The translations under genes were made by a program, and so were the position numbers. From Oscillospiraceae bacterium (GTDB taxonomy: Bacteria > Bacillota > Clostridia > Oscillospirales > Ruminococcaceae), in assembly GCA_016296165.1 (NCBI GenBank), contig JAEDJV010000028.1, positions 1 through 21,570 of the forward strand: a DNA stretch of 21,570 bases, given 5' to 3'. Under the pieces are notes generated by a model. It was not told where the DNA came from. It saw only the letters and a program-made list of their open reading frames with translations, and ran no database searches. This document shows, one piece after another, positions 12,225 to 20,607 of the stretch. Numbering within the stretch: the first letter of the stretch is position 1; every line of letters starts with the position of its first letter.

Positions 12225-14423
12225 TCAAATCGCATCCTCTGATGAATATACAGGGGTTTTCTTCGATATTTCTTTTAACTTTAAATATATTTCGAATGCC
12301 CTGTCACCTGACATCCTTCCGTTTTTCAGTCCACCGTAAACTATACTGTCATATTCAGCGGCCATATCGTTTATATCTATGCCATAAAACTCCTTTACAA
12401 AGTCAGAGACTTCACCGGAAGTTTTACCGCTGCTTATCTTCAGAATTTTTCTTATCCTGTTCATCACAAGCTCAACTGCTTTTTCATCTGAAGATTTTTT
12501 AATACGAAGACTGAATATATATTCAGATAGCGCCGGTCCAAATATTTTATTCCATAATACCACAAGTACAATTAATGTAACTGCCGAAAGCGCCAGCATA
12601 ACAGAAACCAGATAATCAAAATCAGACTTACTTTCCTGAACGCCAAGCTGGGTCGGTTCAAACGACATCCATCCGTATCCGGCTATATACAATTCCGGAA
12701 ACGCATGAAGATCTGAGTCTCTGACTGTTACTATTCCGTTCTCGTCAGCATCATGCAGATGAATACCTTCAGCATATCTTGCAGGAATTCCGATAACACG
12801 TGCCAGTACTGTCATTGCTGTGGCAAAATCAGAACATATACCGGTTTTTCCTGTTTTCAGAAAATATTCCATATTATAATCTGCGGGTTTCTGATATGAA
12901 AGATCATAAACATAATCATTCAGCTTAAAATAATCCTGAATTGCAAGTGCTTTTTCATAATCTGAATCATACCTCTGGGTTATTTTTTCAGCAAGATTAT
13001 ATACAGAATCCGGAACATCTTTTATTTCATACATATCAAGATATTGTACGGAATCATAATAATCACTAAGAAAAGATGTTATACTTACCAAACATTCATA
13101 TTCATCATTCTCCTTAAGAATTTGCTCAGCCCTCTCAAGCAGTTTACCGAATTTTTCCATATCCATCTTTTTTACAATTTTTTTAAAATCTTCGTCATTT
13201 ATTGAGAGGTCTGAATAGTAATCTACTGAATAATTGTTACCGGAATTGGTTCCTGAAAAAATCATTCCCTGACTGGAACGATATATATCTTTATTATATG
13301 CTCCTGTTCCTGATATTCTGAATGCGTTTACAGGAACATAAAAATATTTTGCCTGCACCTTTGAATCCAGAAGAGTATATGAACTGATATATTCATGTTC
13401 AAGTTCCGGCTTCATTGAACCAAGTTCATATTCTTCTGAAAAATCCTTATCAAGTTCAGCAGCTTTCATTATACCGGCATAAAGTCCTGCCGGATTGAGA
13501 CATTTTGCCATGCTGAATGAATATTTTGACCCTTCCAGTTCAGACTCACTGGTACGCCATGTATTTTTATTAAAATCATAAATACTATATGTCTGGGATT
13601 TTAAATTTATTGGCAGCTCATCAGCCTTAAATTCATACAGTTTTACGTCAGCAGTATGAGTATATGTAACAGATGAGGTTGCAGTTTCAGATACTATTCC
13701 AAGTCTTGAAAGCATATAATCTGTTATTTTCTGTGATTCAAAAACACTATCAACCCATTCGTTGCTTATATTTATTTCCGGTTTAGGAATTATAAGAGTC
13801 AAAATAGTTGAAACGGCCAGAAAATAGAACATAGATTTTTTATAACCTGTGTCCATAATAACCTTATGATTTGATTTTGTATTAAGCTGCCGGCAGTGTA
13901 TCATAAGCGCAATATACATCACAAGAAGAAGCAGCGCAAAAAATACTGGTACCTTGTCCCCTTCTTTTCTGTAAAAAGCAAACGGTATAAGCGTTATCAG
14001 AAAAGTCATGGAAATTCTGTATCTGACGGCTGAAAAATAATAGACTGTCGAAGCTATGAAAAAGTTTATAACAATATACGTTGCAATAATATACCATATA
14101 GAAAATTCAACAAGTGACTGCGGCGACAGAAACCAGATAAAAAAATCTATATCACTTTTATTATTTCCGGTTTTGACCGCAATTGATACCATAGCACATA
14201 TAGCTGCAAATGATCCCAGGATTGATACAAATCTCAAAATCATTGATTTTTTTGAAAGAAATGTATAAAAAGAAAATACTGTTGCCTGTATGATAAACGC
14301 TATAAGTACGAACAGCGCCAGATATTCCTTAGCATAAATATACATACACGAGGTAACAATGGAGACACAGAGCATCAAAGGAATTATATTTTTCACAATT
14401 CCTTCCTTAAAAAAATTTTTCAT
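12225..14423 (-). CDS. membrane protein with transglutaminase-like domain
   Basis: The protein has 732 residues. The N-terminal part (about 10-215) has six or seven hydrophobic segments. A large extracytoplasmic region (about 220-610) follows and contains a transglutaminase-like core. A further membrane helix (about 610-630) and a C-terminal cytoplasmic tail (about 640-732) come last. The catalytic set is visible: C530 in GICSDFATAM, H573 in DLHAFPE, and an acidic residue at E589 in SFEPT where many relatives have Asp. The architecture is that of TgpA/DUF3488-like proteins. The gene follows DUF58 by 12 bases and MoxR is upstream: the MoxR-DUF58-transglutaminase set is a widespread cassette thought to act at the cell envelope, with unknown substrates. 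GAGGGGGG eight bases before the ATG supports the start. Confidence 0.93.
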   Translation of the reverse strand: MKNFFKEGIVKNIIPLMLCVSIVTSCMYIYAKEYLALFVLIAFIIQATVFSFYTFLSKKSMILRFVSILGSFAAICAMVSIAVKTGNNKSDIDFFIWFLSPQSLVEFSIWYIIATYIVINFFIASTVYYFSAVRYRISMTFLITLIPFAFYRKEGDKVPVFFALLLLVMYIALMIHCRQLNTKSNHKVIMDTGYKKSMFYFLAVSTILTLIIPKPEINISNEWVDSVFESQKITDYMLSRLGIVSETATSSVTYTHTADVKLYEFKADELPINLKSQTYSIYDFNKNTWRTSESELEGSKYSFSMAKCLNPAGLYAGIMKAAELDKDFSEEYELGSMKPELEHEYISSYTLLDSKVQAKYFYVPVNAFRISGTGAYNKDIYRSSQGMIFSGTNSGNNYSVDYYSDLSINDEDFKKIVKKMDMEKFGKLLERAEQILKENDEYECLVSITSFLSDYYDSVQYLDMYEIKDVPDSVYNLAEKITQRYDSDYEKALAIQDYFKLNDYVYDLSYQKPADYNMEYFLKTGKTGICSDFATAMTVLARVIGIPARYAEGIHLHDADENGIVTVRDSDLHAFPELYIAGYGWMSFEPTQLGVQESKSDFDYLVSVMLALSAVTLIVLVVLWNKIFGPALSEYIFSLRIKKSSDEKAVELVMNRIRKILKISSGKTSGEVSDFVKEFYGIDINDMAAEYDSIVYGGLKNGRMSGDRAFEIYLKLKEISKKTPVYSSEDAI

Positions 14424-14435
14424 CTGAATCCCCCC

Positions 14436-15608
14436 TCAGCACACACGCTTAATAGCATGGCTTTCATCAATAATCCACAGATCATTAAGTTCGGTGTTAA
14501 AATCCATACAGCTTTCAGGGATTATTACTTTCATACTGTTCCCGTTTAACTGAGCATTTTCTACCGAATCTATTATATTCTGAGATACACCTGATGTATA
14601 TACTATGCTAACATCATTTGATTTGGATGATTCCCTGCAATCGGATAATTTTCCTGAAGGTGAGAAAATTACTTTTGACATTTTCAGAGCTTCTCTCTCT
14701 ACATCATCGACACTAAGTATAATATCTTTTTCTCTTCTGTCTTCCGTATAATAGGAAAAAGTACATTCTATTCCGTGATTTACGCAGAGCATAAGCATAG
14801 AGAGTGCACCTTCAATAATTGTCTCTTCATTCAGTGCAGACTGATAGGAATCTGCCTGTCCGGTTTCGGATTTATTTATGTCAATAATAATATCAGGACG
14901 TGTCATACCTGAAGATTCATCTATACGAACAAAAAGCTGTTGTTTTTTCGACGAGAGCTTCCAGTTGATTTTTTTAGGTGAGTCCCCCGGCATATATGCT
15001 CTGTATTCAAATCCTGGAAAAGAAGCTTTCCCCCAGACCGGCTGTGCATCATCATCGTCATCGTTGTCCGGTAGTGTACTGTATATACTTCTCAGTACTT
15101 CTCCGCTGTCCTCAATCTCATATATATCAGGTATAATATATATTTTCCTGTTTATAGTTTCATTATTAATTTTAAATCTGAAAATTCCGAGATAATCAGT
15201 TATGTACATTCTGGTGACGTCTACTTCTGCAATTCCGCAGATTTCCGGTACAATATCAATATCTACCGATATCTTTCTGTTCTCAGACATCGAAAATCTG
15301 TACACATTGTATTTAAGAGGTGCTATCCTTTCTGACGTCTTTACCTCAAAGCTGACAATAGGAACCGGAAGGAAAATATTCTTTTTAGCTGTGACTATAA
15401 TCCGATCCTTTTTCTTCTTTTTCAGAACATCACCGGGAACAATAACATCAAATTCTATTCTTTTCCTTGCAATAAGTGTCAGTATTATTGAAATAACAGG
15501 AACAACAATCAAAAATACTGTCATCATACCACCAGCAGAGTGATCAAAAAGCAGCATATAACCAACTGCCGCTGTCAGTACTGCAAAATATGATAATACA
15601 GCTTTCAT
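14436..15608 (-). CDS. DUF58 domain protein
   Basis: The family core is plain at about residues 197-230: EYRAYMPGDSPKKINWKLSS, then LFVR, in which the G-D-x-x-x-x-I-x-W motif is characteristic. The N-terminus has two hydrophobic segments (about 3-22 and 28-46), so the protein is membrane-bound with the DUF58 part in the cytoplasm. The C-terminal half looks like a von Willebrand A-type fold (PDIIIDINKSE at the expected metal-site position), as is usual for DUF58 proteins. An acidic run of six Asp precedes the core at about residue 181. DUF58 proteins work with MoxR ATPases, probably as the remodelled partner or adaptor; the molecular job is not settled. It starts 21 bases after moxR with GGAGG nine bases before the ATG. 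Confidence 0.93.
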   Translation of the reverse strand: MKAVLSYFAVLTAAVGYMLLFDHSAGGMMTVFLIVVPVISIILTLIARKRIEFDVIVPGDVLKKKKKDRIIVTAKKNIFLPVPIVSFEVKTSERIAPLKYNVYRFSMSENRKISVDIDIVPEICGIAEVDVTRMYITDYLGIFRFKINNETINRKIYIIPDIYEIEDSGEVLRSIYSTLPDNDDDDDAQPVWGKASFPGFEYRAYMPGDSPKKINWKLSSKKQQLFVRIDESSGMTRPDIIIDINKSETGQADSYQSALNEETIIEGALSMLMLCVNHGIECTFSYYTEDRREKDIILSVDDVEREALKMSKVIFSPSGKLSDCRESSKSNDVSIVYTSGVSQNIIDSVENAQLNGNSMKVIIPESCMDFNTELNDLWIIDESHAIKRVC

Positions 15609-15629
15609 ATAGGCTAACCTCCATGACGC

Positions 15630-16571
15630 TTATATACCAGTTTCAGTTGGAACTGATGTTGTACTCAGTATTCTGCTGACAAAAGCTGAAGCTGTTTTAT
15701 ATTTTGTTTTTCCCTTTACAGAAAGAAGTATTCTGTGAGAGAGAACATTATCGGCAATGTATTTTACATCATCTGGAGTAACATAATCCCTTCCGTTAAT
15801 AAACGCCACAGCTTTTGACGCTTTATAAAGCGATATACTTCCACGTGGACTTACACCAAGTGTTACTACCTCACTGTCACGTGTAGATCTGACTATATCC
15901 GTTATATATCTTTTTACTGCAGGCATCACTCTGACCTTTGTCACTTCATTCTGGAGATTAATCACTTCTTCCAGTGACAAAACACTTCTGTCGATATTAT
16001 CTGAAGGATTTCCAAACTCTGTTCTCTCTAAGATTTTGATTTCTTCCTCTGCTGTAGGATAACCCATACTTATTCTGATAAAAAAGCGATCCATCTGAGC
16101 TTCAGGCAAATGATAAGTACCATAGGTTTCAACCGGATTCTGAGTAGCCATTACCATAAACGGAACCGGCAAATCATATGTATGACCATCAAGGCTTATC
16201 TGCCCTTCCTCCATAACTTCAAGAAGACTTGACTGTGCCTTAGGGGACGCTCTGTTTATTTCGTCAGCAAGAAGGAAGTTACAGAGTGCAGCACCAGGTT
16301 TGTATTCAAATTCACCTGTCATTCCATTTACCATTGAAAATCCAATAATATCAGAAGGCATAATATCCGGTGTCATCTGAACACGATTGAACTTTCCTCC
16401 GAGTGACTTTGAAAGAGAAGATATCAGCTGGGTTTTTCCAACACCAGGAACATCTTCTATAAGCACATGTCCTTCACAGAGGAGTGCGGCTATAATTTTA
16501 ATTATTACATCATCTTTACCAACAATCGAACGGCTTATATTTTCTTTTAATATGTTTATTTTTTCATTCAT
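15630..16571 (-). CDS. MoxR family AAA+ ATPase
   Basis: This is a cytoplasmic chaperone-like ATPase of the MoxR clade. Walker A is at residues 43-47 (VPGVGKT), Walker B at 100-106 (LLADEINRA), sensor 1 in VMATQNPVETYGTYHLPEAQ, the arginine-finger region after it (MDRFF), and the lid domain with SPRGSISLYKA and DDVKYIADNVL in the last third. Length (313 residues) is standard. MoxR proteins help activate or assemble partners, often those with von Willebrand A domains, here the DUF58 protein encoded next. It is the first gene of the operon, with its own strong promoter about 65 bases upstream and AGGAG before the ATG. Confidence 0.95.
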   Translation of the reverse strand: MNEKINILKENISRSIVGKDDVIIKIIAALLCEGHVLIEDVPGVGKTQLISSLSKSLGGKFNRVQMTPDIMPSDIIGFSMVNGMTGEFEYKPGAALCNFLLADEINRASPKAQSSLLEVMEEGQISLDGHTYDLPVPFMVMATQNPVETYGTYHLPEAQMDRFFIRISMGYPTAEEEIKILERTEFGNPSDNIDRSVLSLEEVINLQNEVTKVRVMPAVKRYITDIVRSTRDSEVVTLGVSPRGSISLYKASKAVAFINGRDYVTPDDVKYIADNVLSHRILLSVKGKTKYKTASAFVSRILSTTSVPTETGI

Positions 16572-16636
16572 ATATTTTCTCCTGTTCTTTCATCATTTTT
16601 TACTATTAGTAATATTTAAAAGAAGACTATTCATTA

Positions 16637-16665
16637 ATTATAACAAATTCAATATATTTTTTCAA
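16637..16665 (-). promoter_or_regulatory. sigma-A promoter of moxR operon
   Basis: On the - strand TTGAAA (16660-16665) and TATAAT (16637-16642) lie 17 bp apart. The transcript would start about 60 bases before moxR and could run through DUF58, transglutaminase, CYTH and uvrC, since gaps are small and no terminator is visible between them. Confidence 0.85.
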
Positions 16666-16685
16666 TAGTAATACGACATAAAAAA

Positions 16686-16709
16686 AGAGATGACAGTTAA
16701 GTCATCTCT
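16686..16709 (-). terminator. terminator of the repeat-containing lipoprotein gene
   Basis: Perfect 9-bp arms AGAGATGAC and GTCATCTCT (16686-16694, 16701-16709) enclose a six-base loop. On the - strand the stem is followed by seven T residues. It lies 17 bases after the lipoprotein gene stop. Confidence 0.92.
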
Positions 16710-16726
16710 CCGCATATAAATTATCT

Positions 16727-18259
16727 TTAATTAACTTTGATGTTGAACGGATCATATCTCTTTATAGAGCCGTCATTTAGCTTCAATGATTCTGCTGAAA
16801 GCCATCCGATTGCAGTTGTTTTGAAATCTTCCTCGAACATTTCCCAAAGAACATTGATTCTCTGGTCACCTTCGTACATATCCTTTCTCTGAAGAATATC
16901 AAGTCTCTGAATTACATAGATATATTTTGCATCTGAATCTTCAATTATATAAGGATCTCCGTTTACTACTACTTCACTGAAGATTGCTTCATTAATCTTC
17001 TCTGAAGGATAATATCCGTCTTCTTCTGAACCTATCTTGTAGATATTTTCATTAGCATAAGGATCTTCTTCCTCTGTTTCCTCAGTGTTTTCTTCGTCTT
17101 CAGCTGCTGTTGTTTCTTCTGCGTTTTCTTCGTCTTCAGCCGCTGTTGTTTCTTCTGCGTTTTCTTCGTCTTCAGCTGCTGTTGTTTCCTTTGTGCTTTC
17201 TTCGTCTTCAGCTGCTGTTGTTTCTTCTGTGTTTTCTTCGCCTTCAGCTGCTGTTGTTTCTTCTGTGTTTTCTTCGTCTTCAGCTGCTGTTGTTTCTTCT
17301 GCGTTTTCTTCGCCTTCAGCTGCTGTTGTTTCTTCTGTGTTTTCTTCGTCTTCAGCTGCTGTTGTTTCTTCTGTATTTTCTTCGCCTTCGGCTGCTGTTG
17401 TTTCTTCTATATTTTCTTCGCCTTCAGCTACTGTTGTTTCTTCTGTGCTTTCTTCATTTTCAGCAACTGTTGTTTCCGCAGTTTCATCAGTTTCTGTCTC
17501 TTCTGAAGGATTAGCTTCTGCGACAAGTTTCTCTCTGTATTCGTTATACTCATCGATGAGATCATCAAAATTTTCACCGGCAATGGCTCTCTTCTTGTAA
17601 TCTTCAGCCATTTCCTTTATCTTCTTCTTACCGGCGTCATCAAGATCTTCATCTTTACCATCTGTAAGATGAAGCTTAATCATCTTAACTCTGCTGTAAT
17701 TACCTTCTAAAAAGGCATTTATTTCAGCATCGGATACTTCTTTTTCTCCGCCTTCTCCGTAATAATGTTCAAACAGCTTATTCTTCTTGTGATCAAGCTC
17801 AACAAGTTCTCTGAATGAATCCTTGCCTATACCATTTTTCTCGAACTCTGCCGAACTATACTCCCAGTAGTATTCAAACATCTGTTCGATTTCTGATTTT
17901 TCCTCATCTGTAAGAGAAAAACCAAGTTCATCGAATTTCTGGTTTACTGCAATGAAAAGTTTAACCTGTTCCTGAGCCTTGTTATTTACCCATGTTGTTA
18001 CATCAACATTTTCTAAAGTCAAAGTCTTAACAAGCTTTGTATCTGTCAGGTCAAGGTCAGCATTAATCTTTTTCAGTTTTGATGTAGCTTCACTCATTGC
18101 CTGTGTCTGATAGTAAATATATACGCCTGCATTTACTGTCTGGTCGTTATATTTTGCAATCCATGATGTAGACTCACCGCAGCCTGCCGCAGCGAATACC
18201 ATAGTAAGAGCAGTAGCAGCTGCAATTACCTTCTTATAAATACAATTTTTAAATGACAT
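16727..18259 (-). CDS. PrsA/SurA-like lipoprotein with acidic tandem repeats
   Basis: The signal peptide ends in a lipobox (FAAAGC, Cys 27), so the mature 484-residue protein is lipid-anchored on the outer face of the membrane. Residues 30-190 resemble the SurA/PrsA N-terminal chaperone domain (VNAGVYIYYQ, then long helices). From about 190 a parvulin-like (PpiC) fold seems to begin (SRVKMIKLHL, then a helix ending GENFDDLIDEYN), is interrupted by an acidic stretch of about 150 residues, and resumes with GYYPSEKINEAIFS, YIIEDSDAKYIYVIQRLDI. The parvulin active-site residues are not evident, so it is probably a chaperone and not an isomerase. The insertion holds eleven 12-residue repeats (ETTAAEDEENTE type). 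GAAGGAG before the ATG supports the start. It is a single-gene unit with its own promoter and terminator. A role in folding exported proteins is inferred. Confidence 0.85.
   Translation of the reverse strand: MSFKNCIYKKVIAAATALTMVFAAAGCGESTSWIAKYNDQTVNAGVYIYYQTQAMSEATSKLKKINADLDLTDTKLVKTLTLENVDVTTWVNNKAQEQVKLFIAVNQKFDELGFSLTDEEKSEIEQMFEYYWEYSSAEFEKNGIGKDSFRELVELDHKKNKLFEHYYGEGGEKEVSDAEINAFLEGNYSRVKMIKLHLTDGKDEDLDDAGKKKIKEMAEDYKKRAIAGENFDDLIDEYNEYREKLVAEANPSEETETDETAETTVAENEESTEETTVAEGEENIEETTAAEGEENTEETTAAEDEENTEETTAAEGEENAEETTAAEDEENTEETTAAEGEENTEETTAAEDEESTKETTAAEDEENAEETTAAEDEENAEETTAAEDEENTEETEEEDPYANENIYKIGSEEDGYYPSEKINEAIFSEVVVNGDPYIIEDSDAKYIYVIQRLDILQRKDMYEGDQRINVLWEMFEEDFKTTAIGWLSAESLKLNDGSIKRYDPFNIKVN
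17081..17476 (-). repeat. eleven 36-bp tandem repeats inside the lipoprotein gene
   Basis: Eleven head-to-tail units of exactly 36 bp encode ETT[AV]AE[DGN]EE[NS]x[EK]. Ten of the eleven carry N or S at position 10 followed by T or A; the units nearest the N-terminus (positions 17369-17476) are the most diverged (TTVAENEEST, TTVAEGEENI) and the C-terminal ones most alike. This pattern suggests recent expansion from one end. Two alternating forms (D or G at position 7) suggest that pairs of units were also duplicated together. Copy number is likely to vary between strains. Confidence 0.95.
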
Positions 18260-18300
18260 AAAAAAACTCCTTCGTCCGTTTTTTCTTCATATACTTATTT

Positions 18301-18329
18301 ATTATACTATATTAATTTAGATAAGTCCA
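18301..18329 (-). promoter_or_regulatory. promoter of the lipoprotein gene
   Basis: On the - strand TATAAT (18301-18306) is preceded by TGGACT (18324-18329) with a 17-bp spacer. The -10 box is perfect, the -35 box matches four of six. The start codon is about 40 bases downstream. Confidence 0.7.
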
Positions 18330-18399
18330 TAGAAAAAATAATTTTTTTTATTAATTTTCATTTTTCTTATTTTCTATTGTTTTATTATACAAATTACTA

Positions 18400-18428
18400 T
18401 TGACTTAACAGGTGTTTTATAGTAAAAT
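18400..18428 (+). promoter_or_regulatory. promoter of the acyl-CoA synthetase gene
   Basis: TTGACT (18400-18405) and TAAAAT (18423-18428) are 17 bp apart, 40 bases before the ATG. The 70 bp between this and the divergent lipoprotein promoter are almost pure A/T (18330-18399), which may act as an UP element or simply be curved DNA. Confidence 0.8.
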
Positions 18429-18468
18429 ATGAATATTAGTACATATTTTTCGAAAGGAAATTACATCA

Positions 18469-20103
18469 ATGCCTATTACAGAACTATTAGAAAAAAATGC
18501 AGCCAGTTTACCAGATAAAACTGCACTGGTCGAGATAAATCCGGAAGTTCAGGAACTCAGAAGAGTAACCTGGAAAGAATACGAACTTATCGAGCAGAGT
18601 TCTTCTGAAACATACCGACGTGAAATCACATGGAGTGTTTTCAACGAAAAAGCAAACAGATGTGCAAATCTGCTCATAAGCCGGGGAATAAAAAAAGGAG
18701 ATAAAGTTGGCATACTGCTTATGAATGGCCTCGAATGGCTCCCTGTTTATTTTGGCATATTAAAAACCGGTGCGCTTGCTGTTCCGCTCAATTACAGATA
18801 CACATCAGACGAAATCAAATACTGTCTTGAACTTGCAGACACAAATGCCATTATATTCGGACCTGAGTTTATCGGTCGTATGGAGGAAATATGCGATATA
18901 ATTCCAAAGGTAAAGCTGGTATTCTATGTAGGTGACAACTGTCCGACATTTGCAGAAAACTATCTGCATCTTGCAGCAAATCATTCGAGCAACGCCCCTG
19001 ATATCAAGCTTACCGATGAAGATGACGCAGCTATTTATTTTTCTTCAGGTACTACAGGTTTCCCAAAAGCAATTCTTCATAATCATGAAAGTCTTATGCA
19101 TTCATGTAGAGTAGAACAGAATCATCATGGACAAACTGAGGACGATGTATTCCTCTGTATTCCGCCTCTCTATCATACTGGTGCAAAAATGCACTGGTTC
19201 GGCAGTCTTCTCTCCGGCTCAAAAGCTGTTCTTCTGAAAGGCGTAAAACCAAAGAACATCCTCAAAGCCGTATCTGATGAAAAATGCACAATTGTCTGGC
19301 TCCTTGTACCGTGGGCGCAGGACATTCTTGACGCCATTGACAGCGGTGAAATAAACCTAAGTGAATATGAAACATCACAGTGGCGACTTATGCATATTGG
19401 TGCGCAGCCTGTTCCGCCAAGTCTTATTAAACGCTGGAAAACAGTATTTCCAAACCACCAGTACGACACGAACTATGGTCTCTCTGAATCCATCGGGCCT
19501 GGCTGTGTACATCTTGGTGTTGAAAACATACATAAAGTCGGTGCGATCGGTATTCCAGGTTACGGCTGGGAAGTCCGTATAGTAGATGAACACAGAAATA
19601 CAGTAAAAAAAGGTGAAGTTGGCGAGCTTGCTGTAAAGGGTCCGGGGGTAATGACGTGTTACTACAAAGACCAGAAATCCACTGATGAAGTTCTTGAAAA
19701 CGGATGGCTGTTTACAGGCGACATGGCACAGGAAGATGAAGACGGATTCATCTATCTTGTTGACAGAAAGAAAGACGTAATAATAAGCGGCGGTGAAAAC
19801 ATCTATCCTGTACAGATAGAAGACTTCCTCCGTTCAAACAATAAGATTAAGGACGTAGCTGTAATCGGCCTTCCGGATCACAGACTGGGAGAAATCACAG
19901 CTGCTATTATCGAAATAAAACCCGATATGGAATGTTCTGAAAATGAGATTGAAGAATTCTGCAAGGCTCTTCCAAGATACAAGAGACCTCATAAGATAAT
20001 ATTTGCGGATGTTCCGCGTAATCCAACCGGTAAGATAGAAAAACCAAAGCTTCGTGAGATATACTGTGGTGAAAGCTTAGTTGCAGCACAGATTAAGAGT
20101 TAA
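18469..20103 (+). CDS. acyl-CoA synthetase / AMP-binding protein
   Basis: This adenylate-forming enzyme activates a carboxylic acid with ATP and then transfers it, usually to CoA. Core motifs: A3 (YFSSGTTGFPKAILH, about residues 189-203), A5 (NYGLSES, about 335), A7 (GWLFTGD, about 418), the hinge DRKKDVIISGGENIYP (about 435) and the C-terminal catalytic Lys region PRNPTGKIEKPKL (about 521-533). Length (544 residues) fits a medium- or long-chain acyl-CoA ligase. The acyl substrate cannot be told from sequence. Odd: the N-terminal region has two similar segments, RRVTWKEYEL (about 31-40) and RREITWSVFNE (about 50-60), where most relatives have one. AAAGGA ten bases before the ATG supports the start. 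The gene stands alone between its promoter and terminator, with no lipid genes nearby. Confidence 0.93.
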   Translation: MPITELLEKNAASLPDKTALVEINPEVQELRRVTWKEYELIEQSSSETYRREITWSVFNEKANRCANLLISRGIKKGDKVGILLMNGLEWLPVYFGILKTGALAVPLNYRYTSDEIKYCLELADTNAIIFGPEFIGRMEEICDIIPKVKLVFYVGDNCPTFAENYLHLAANHSSNAPDIKLTDEDDAAIYFSSGTTGFPKAILHNHESLMHSCRVEQNHHGQTEDDVFLCIPPLYHTGAKMHWFGSLLSGSKAVLLKGVKPKNILKAVSDEKCTIVWLLVPWAQDILDAIDSGEINLSEYETSQWRLMHIGAQPVPPSLIKRWKTVFPNHQYDTNYGLSESIGPGCVHLGVENIHKVGAIGIPGYGWEVRIVDEHRNTVKKGEVGELAVKGPGVMTCYYKDQKSTDEVLENGWLFTGDMAQEDEDGFIYLVDRKKDVIISGGENIYPVQIEDFLRSNNKIKDVAVIGLPDHRLGEITAAIIEIKPDMECSENEIEEFCKALPRYKRPHKIIFADVPRNPTGKIEKPKLREIYCGESLVAAQIKS

Positions 20104-20109
20104 AAAAAT

Positions 20110-20142
20110 CCGTACACTTTTATGTTCTGTAAAAGTGTACGG
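20110..20142 (+). terminator. terminator after the acyl-CoA synthetase gene
   Basis: Perfect 13-bp arms (20110-20122, 20130-20142) with a seven-base loop, followed by TATTTTTTTATTTTA. The stem starts six bases after the stop codon. It is a textbook rho-independent terminator. Confidence 0.95.
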
Positions 20143-20246
20143 TATTTTTTTATTTTATTGCAGATTTTTTGAGACTCATATCTCCTGTATTTTCGTTTAT
20201 TGTGCAAAAATATGTATATGTGTTATTTTTTTACATACAAAAGGTT

Positions 20247-20285
20247 TTTTATTAGCTGATTCATAAAATGAATCAGCTAATAAAA
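20247..20285. repeat. 18-bp perfect palindrome after rpsR
   Basis: Arms 20247-20264 and 20268-20285 are exact reverse complements with a three-base loop (AAA), an unusually long perfect stem. It lies 16 bases after the rpsR stop. Neither strand has a T-tract directly after the stem, so it is not a standard terminator. It may be a terminator of weak type, an mRNA-stabilising 3' hairpin or a protein-binding site. Its right arm can also pair locally (CTAATA at 20277-20282 with TATTAG at 20286-20291). Confidence 0.8.
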
Positions 20286-20301
20286 TATTAGTCAACAATG
20301 A

Positions 20302-20556
20302 TTATTCGCTAACATATGGAAGTAAAGCAACGTGTCTAGCTCTCTTGATAGCCTTTGTGAGTTCACGCTGGTGGAATGCACATGTACCTGTCACACGTCT
20401 AGGAAGAATCTTAGCTCTGTCAGTCATGCACTTTCTGAGTCTTGCAACATCCTTATAATCGATAACTTCTACACGATCAACGCAGAATGAGCAAACCTTC
20501 TTGCGAGGTCTCTTTGCGCCACGAGGACTTCTTTCTCTGTCCTTTTCCTTTTCCAT
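20302..20556 (-). CDS. rpsR: 30S ribosomal protein S18
   Basis: S18 binds 16S rRNA as a heterodimer with S6 on the platform of the small subunit. The family core is clear (VEVIDYKDVARLRKCMTDRAKILPRR, shown in part: IDYKDVARLRKC and RAKILPRRVTG) and the C-terminus is AIKRARHVALLPY. Cys residues 22, 25, 43 and 59 (VCSFC, RKC, GTC) give the zinc-binding form of S18, which many species replace with a Cys-free copy. Length (84 residues) is normal. GGAGGG before the ATG supports the start. Last gene of the rpsF-ssb-rpsR operon, 51 bases after ssb. Confidence 0.98.
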   Translation of the reverse strand: MEKEKDRERSPRGAKRPRKKVCSFCVDRVEVIDYKDVARLRKCMTDRAKILPRRVTGTCAFHQRELTKAIKRARHVALLPYVSE

Positions 20557-20607
20557 GATTAACCCTCCTCAACACTTATTATTTACTTGTACGAAAAAAA
20601 TCTCAGA

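Noticed and set aside
17081..17476. CRISPR-like array
   Set aside because: The repeats are contiguous 36-bp coding units in frame without spacers.
17085..17600. 171-codon open frame on the + strand, Ser/Val-rich, opposite the lipoprotein repeats
   Set aside because: It is the antisense of the 36-bp repeat array. The repetitive composition keeps stops out of other frames. It has no ribosome binding site, and a second + strand frame over the same repeats (17110-17514) shows the same effect.
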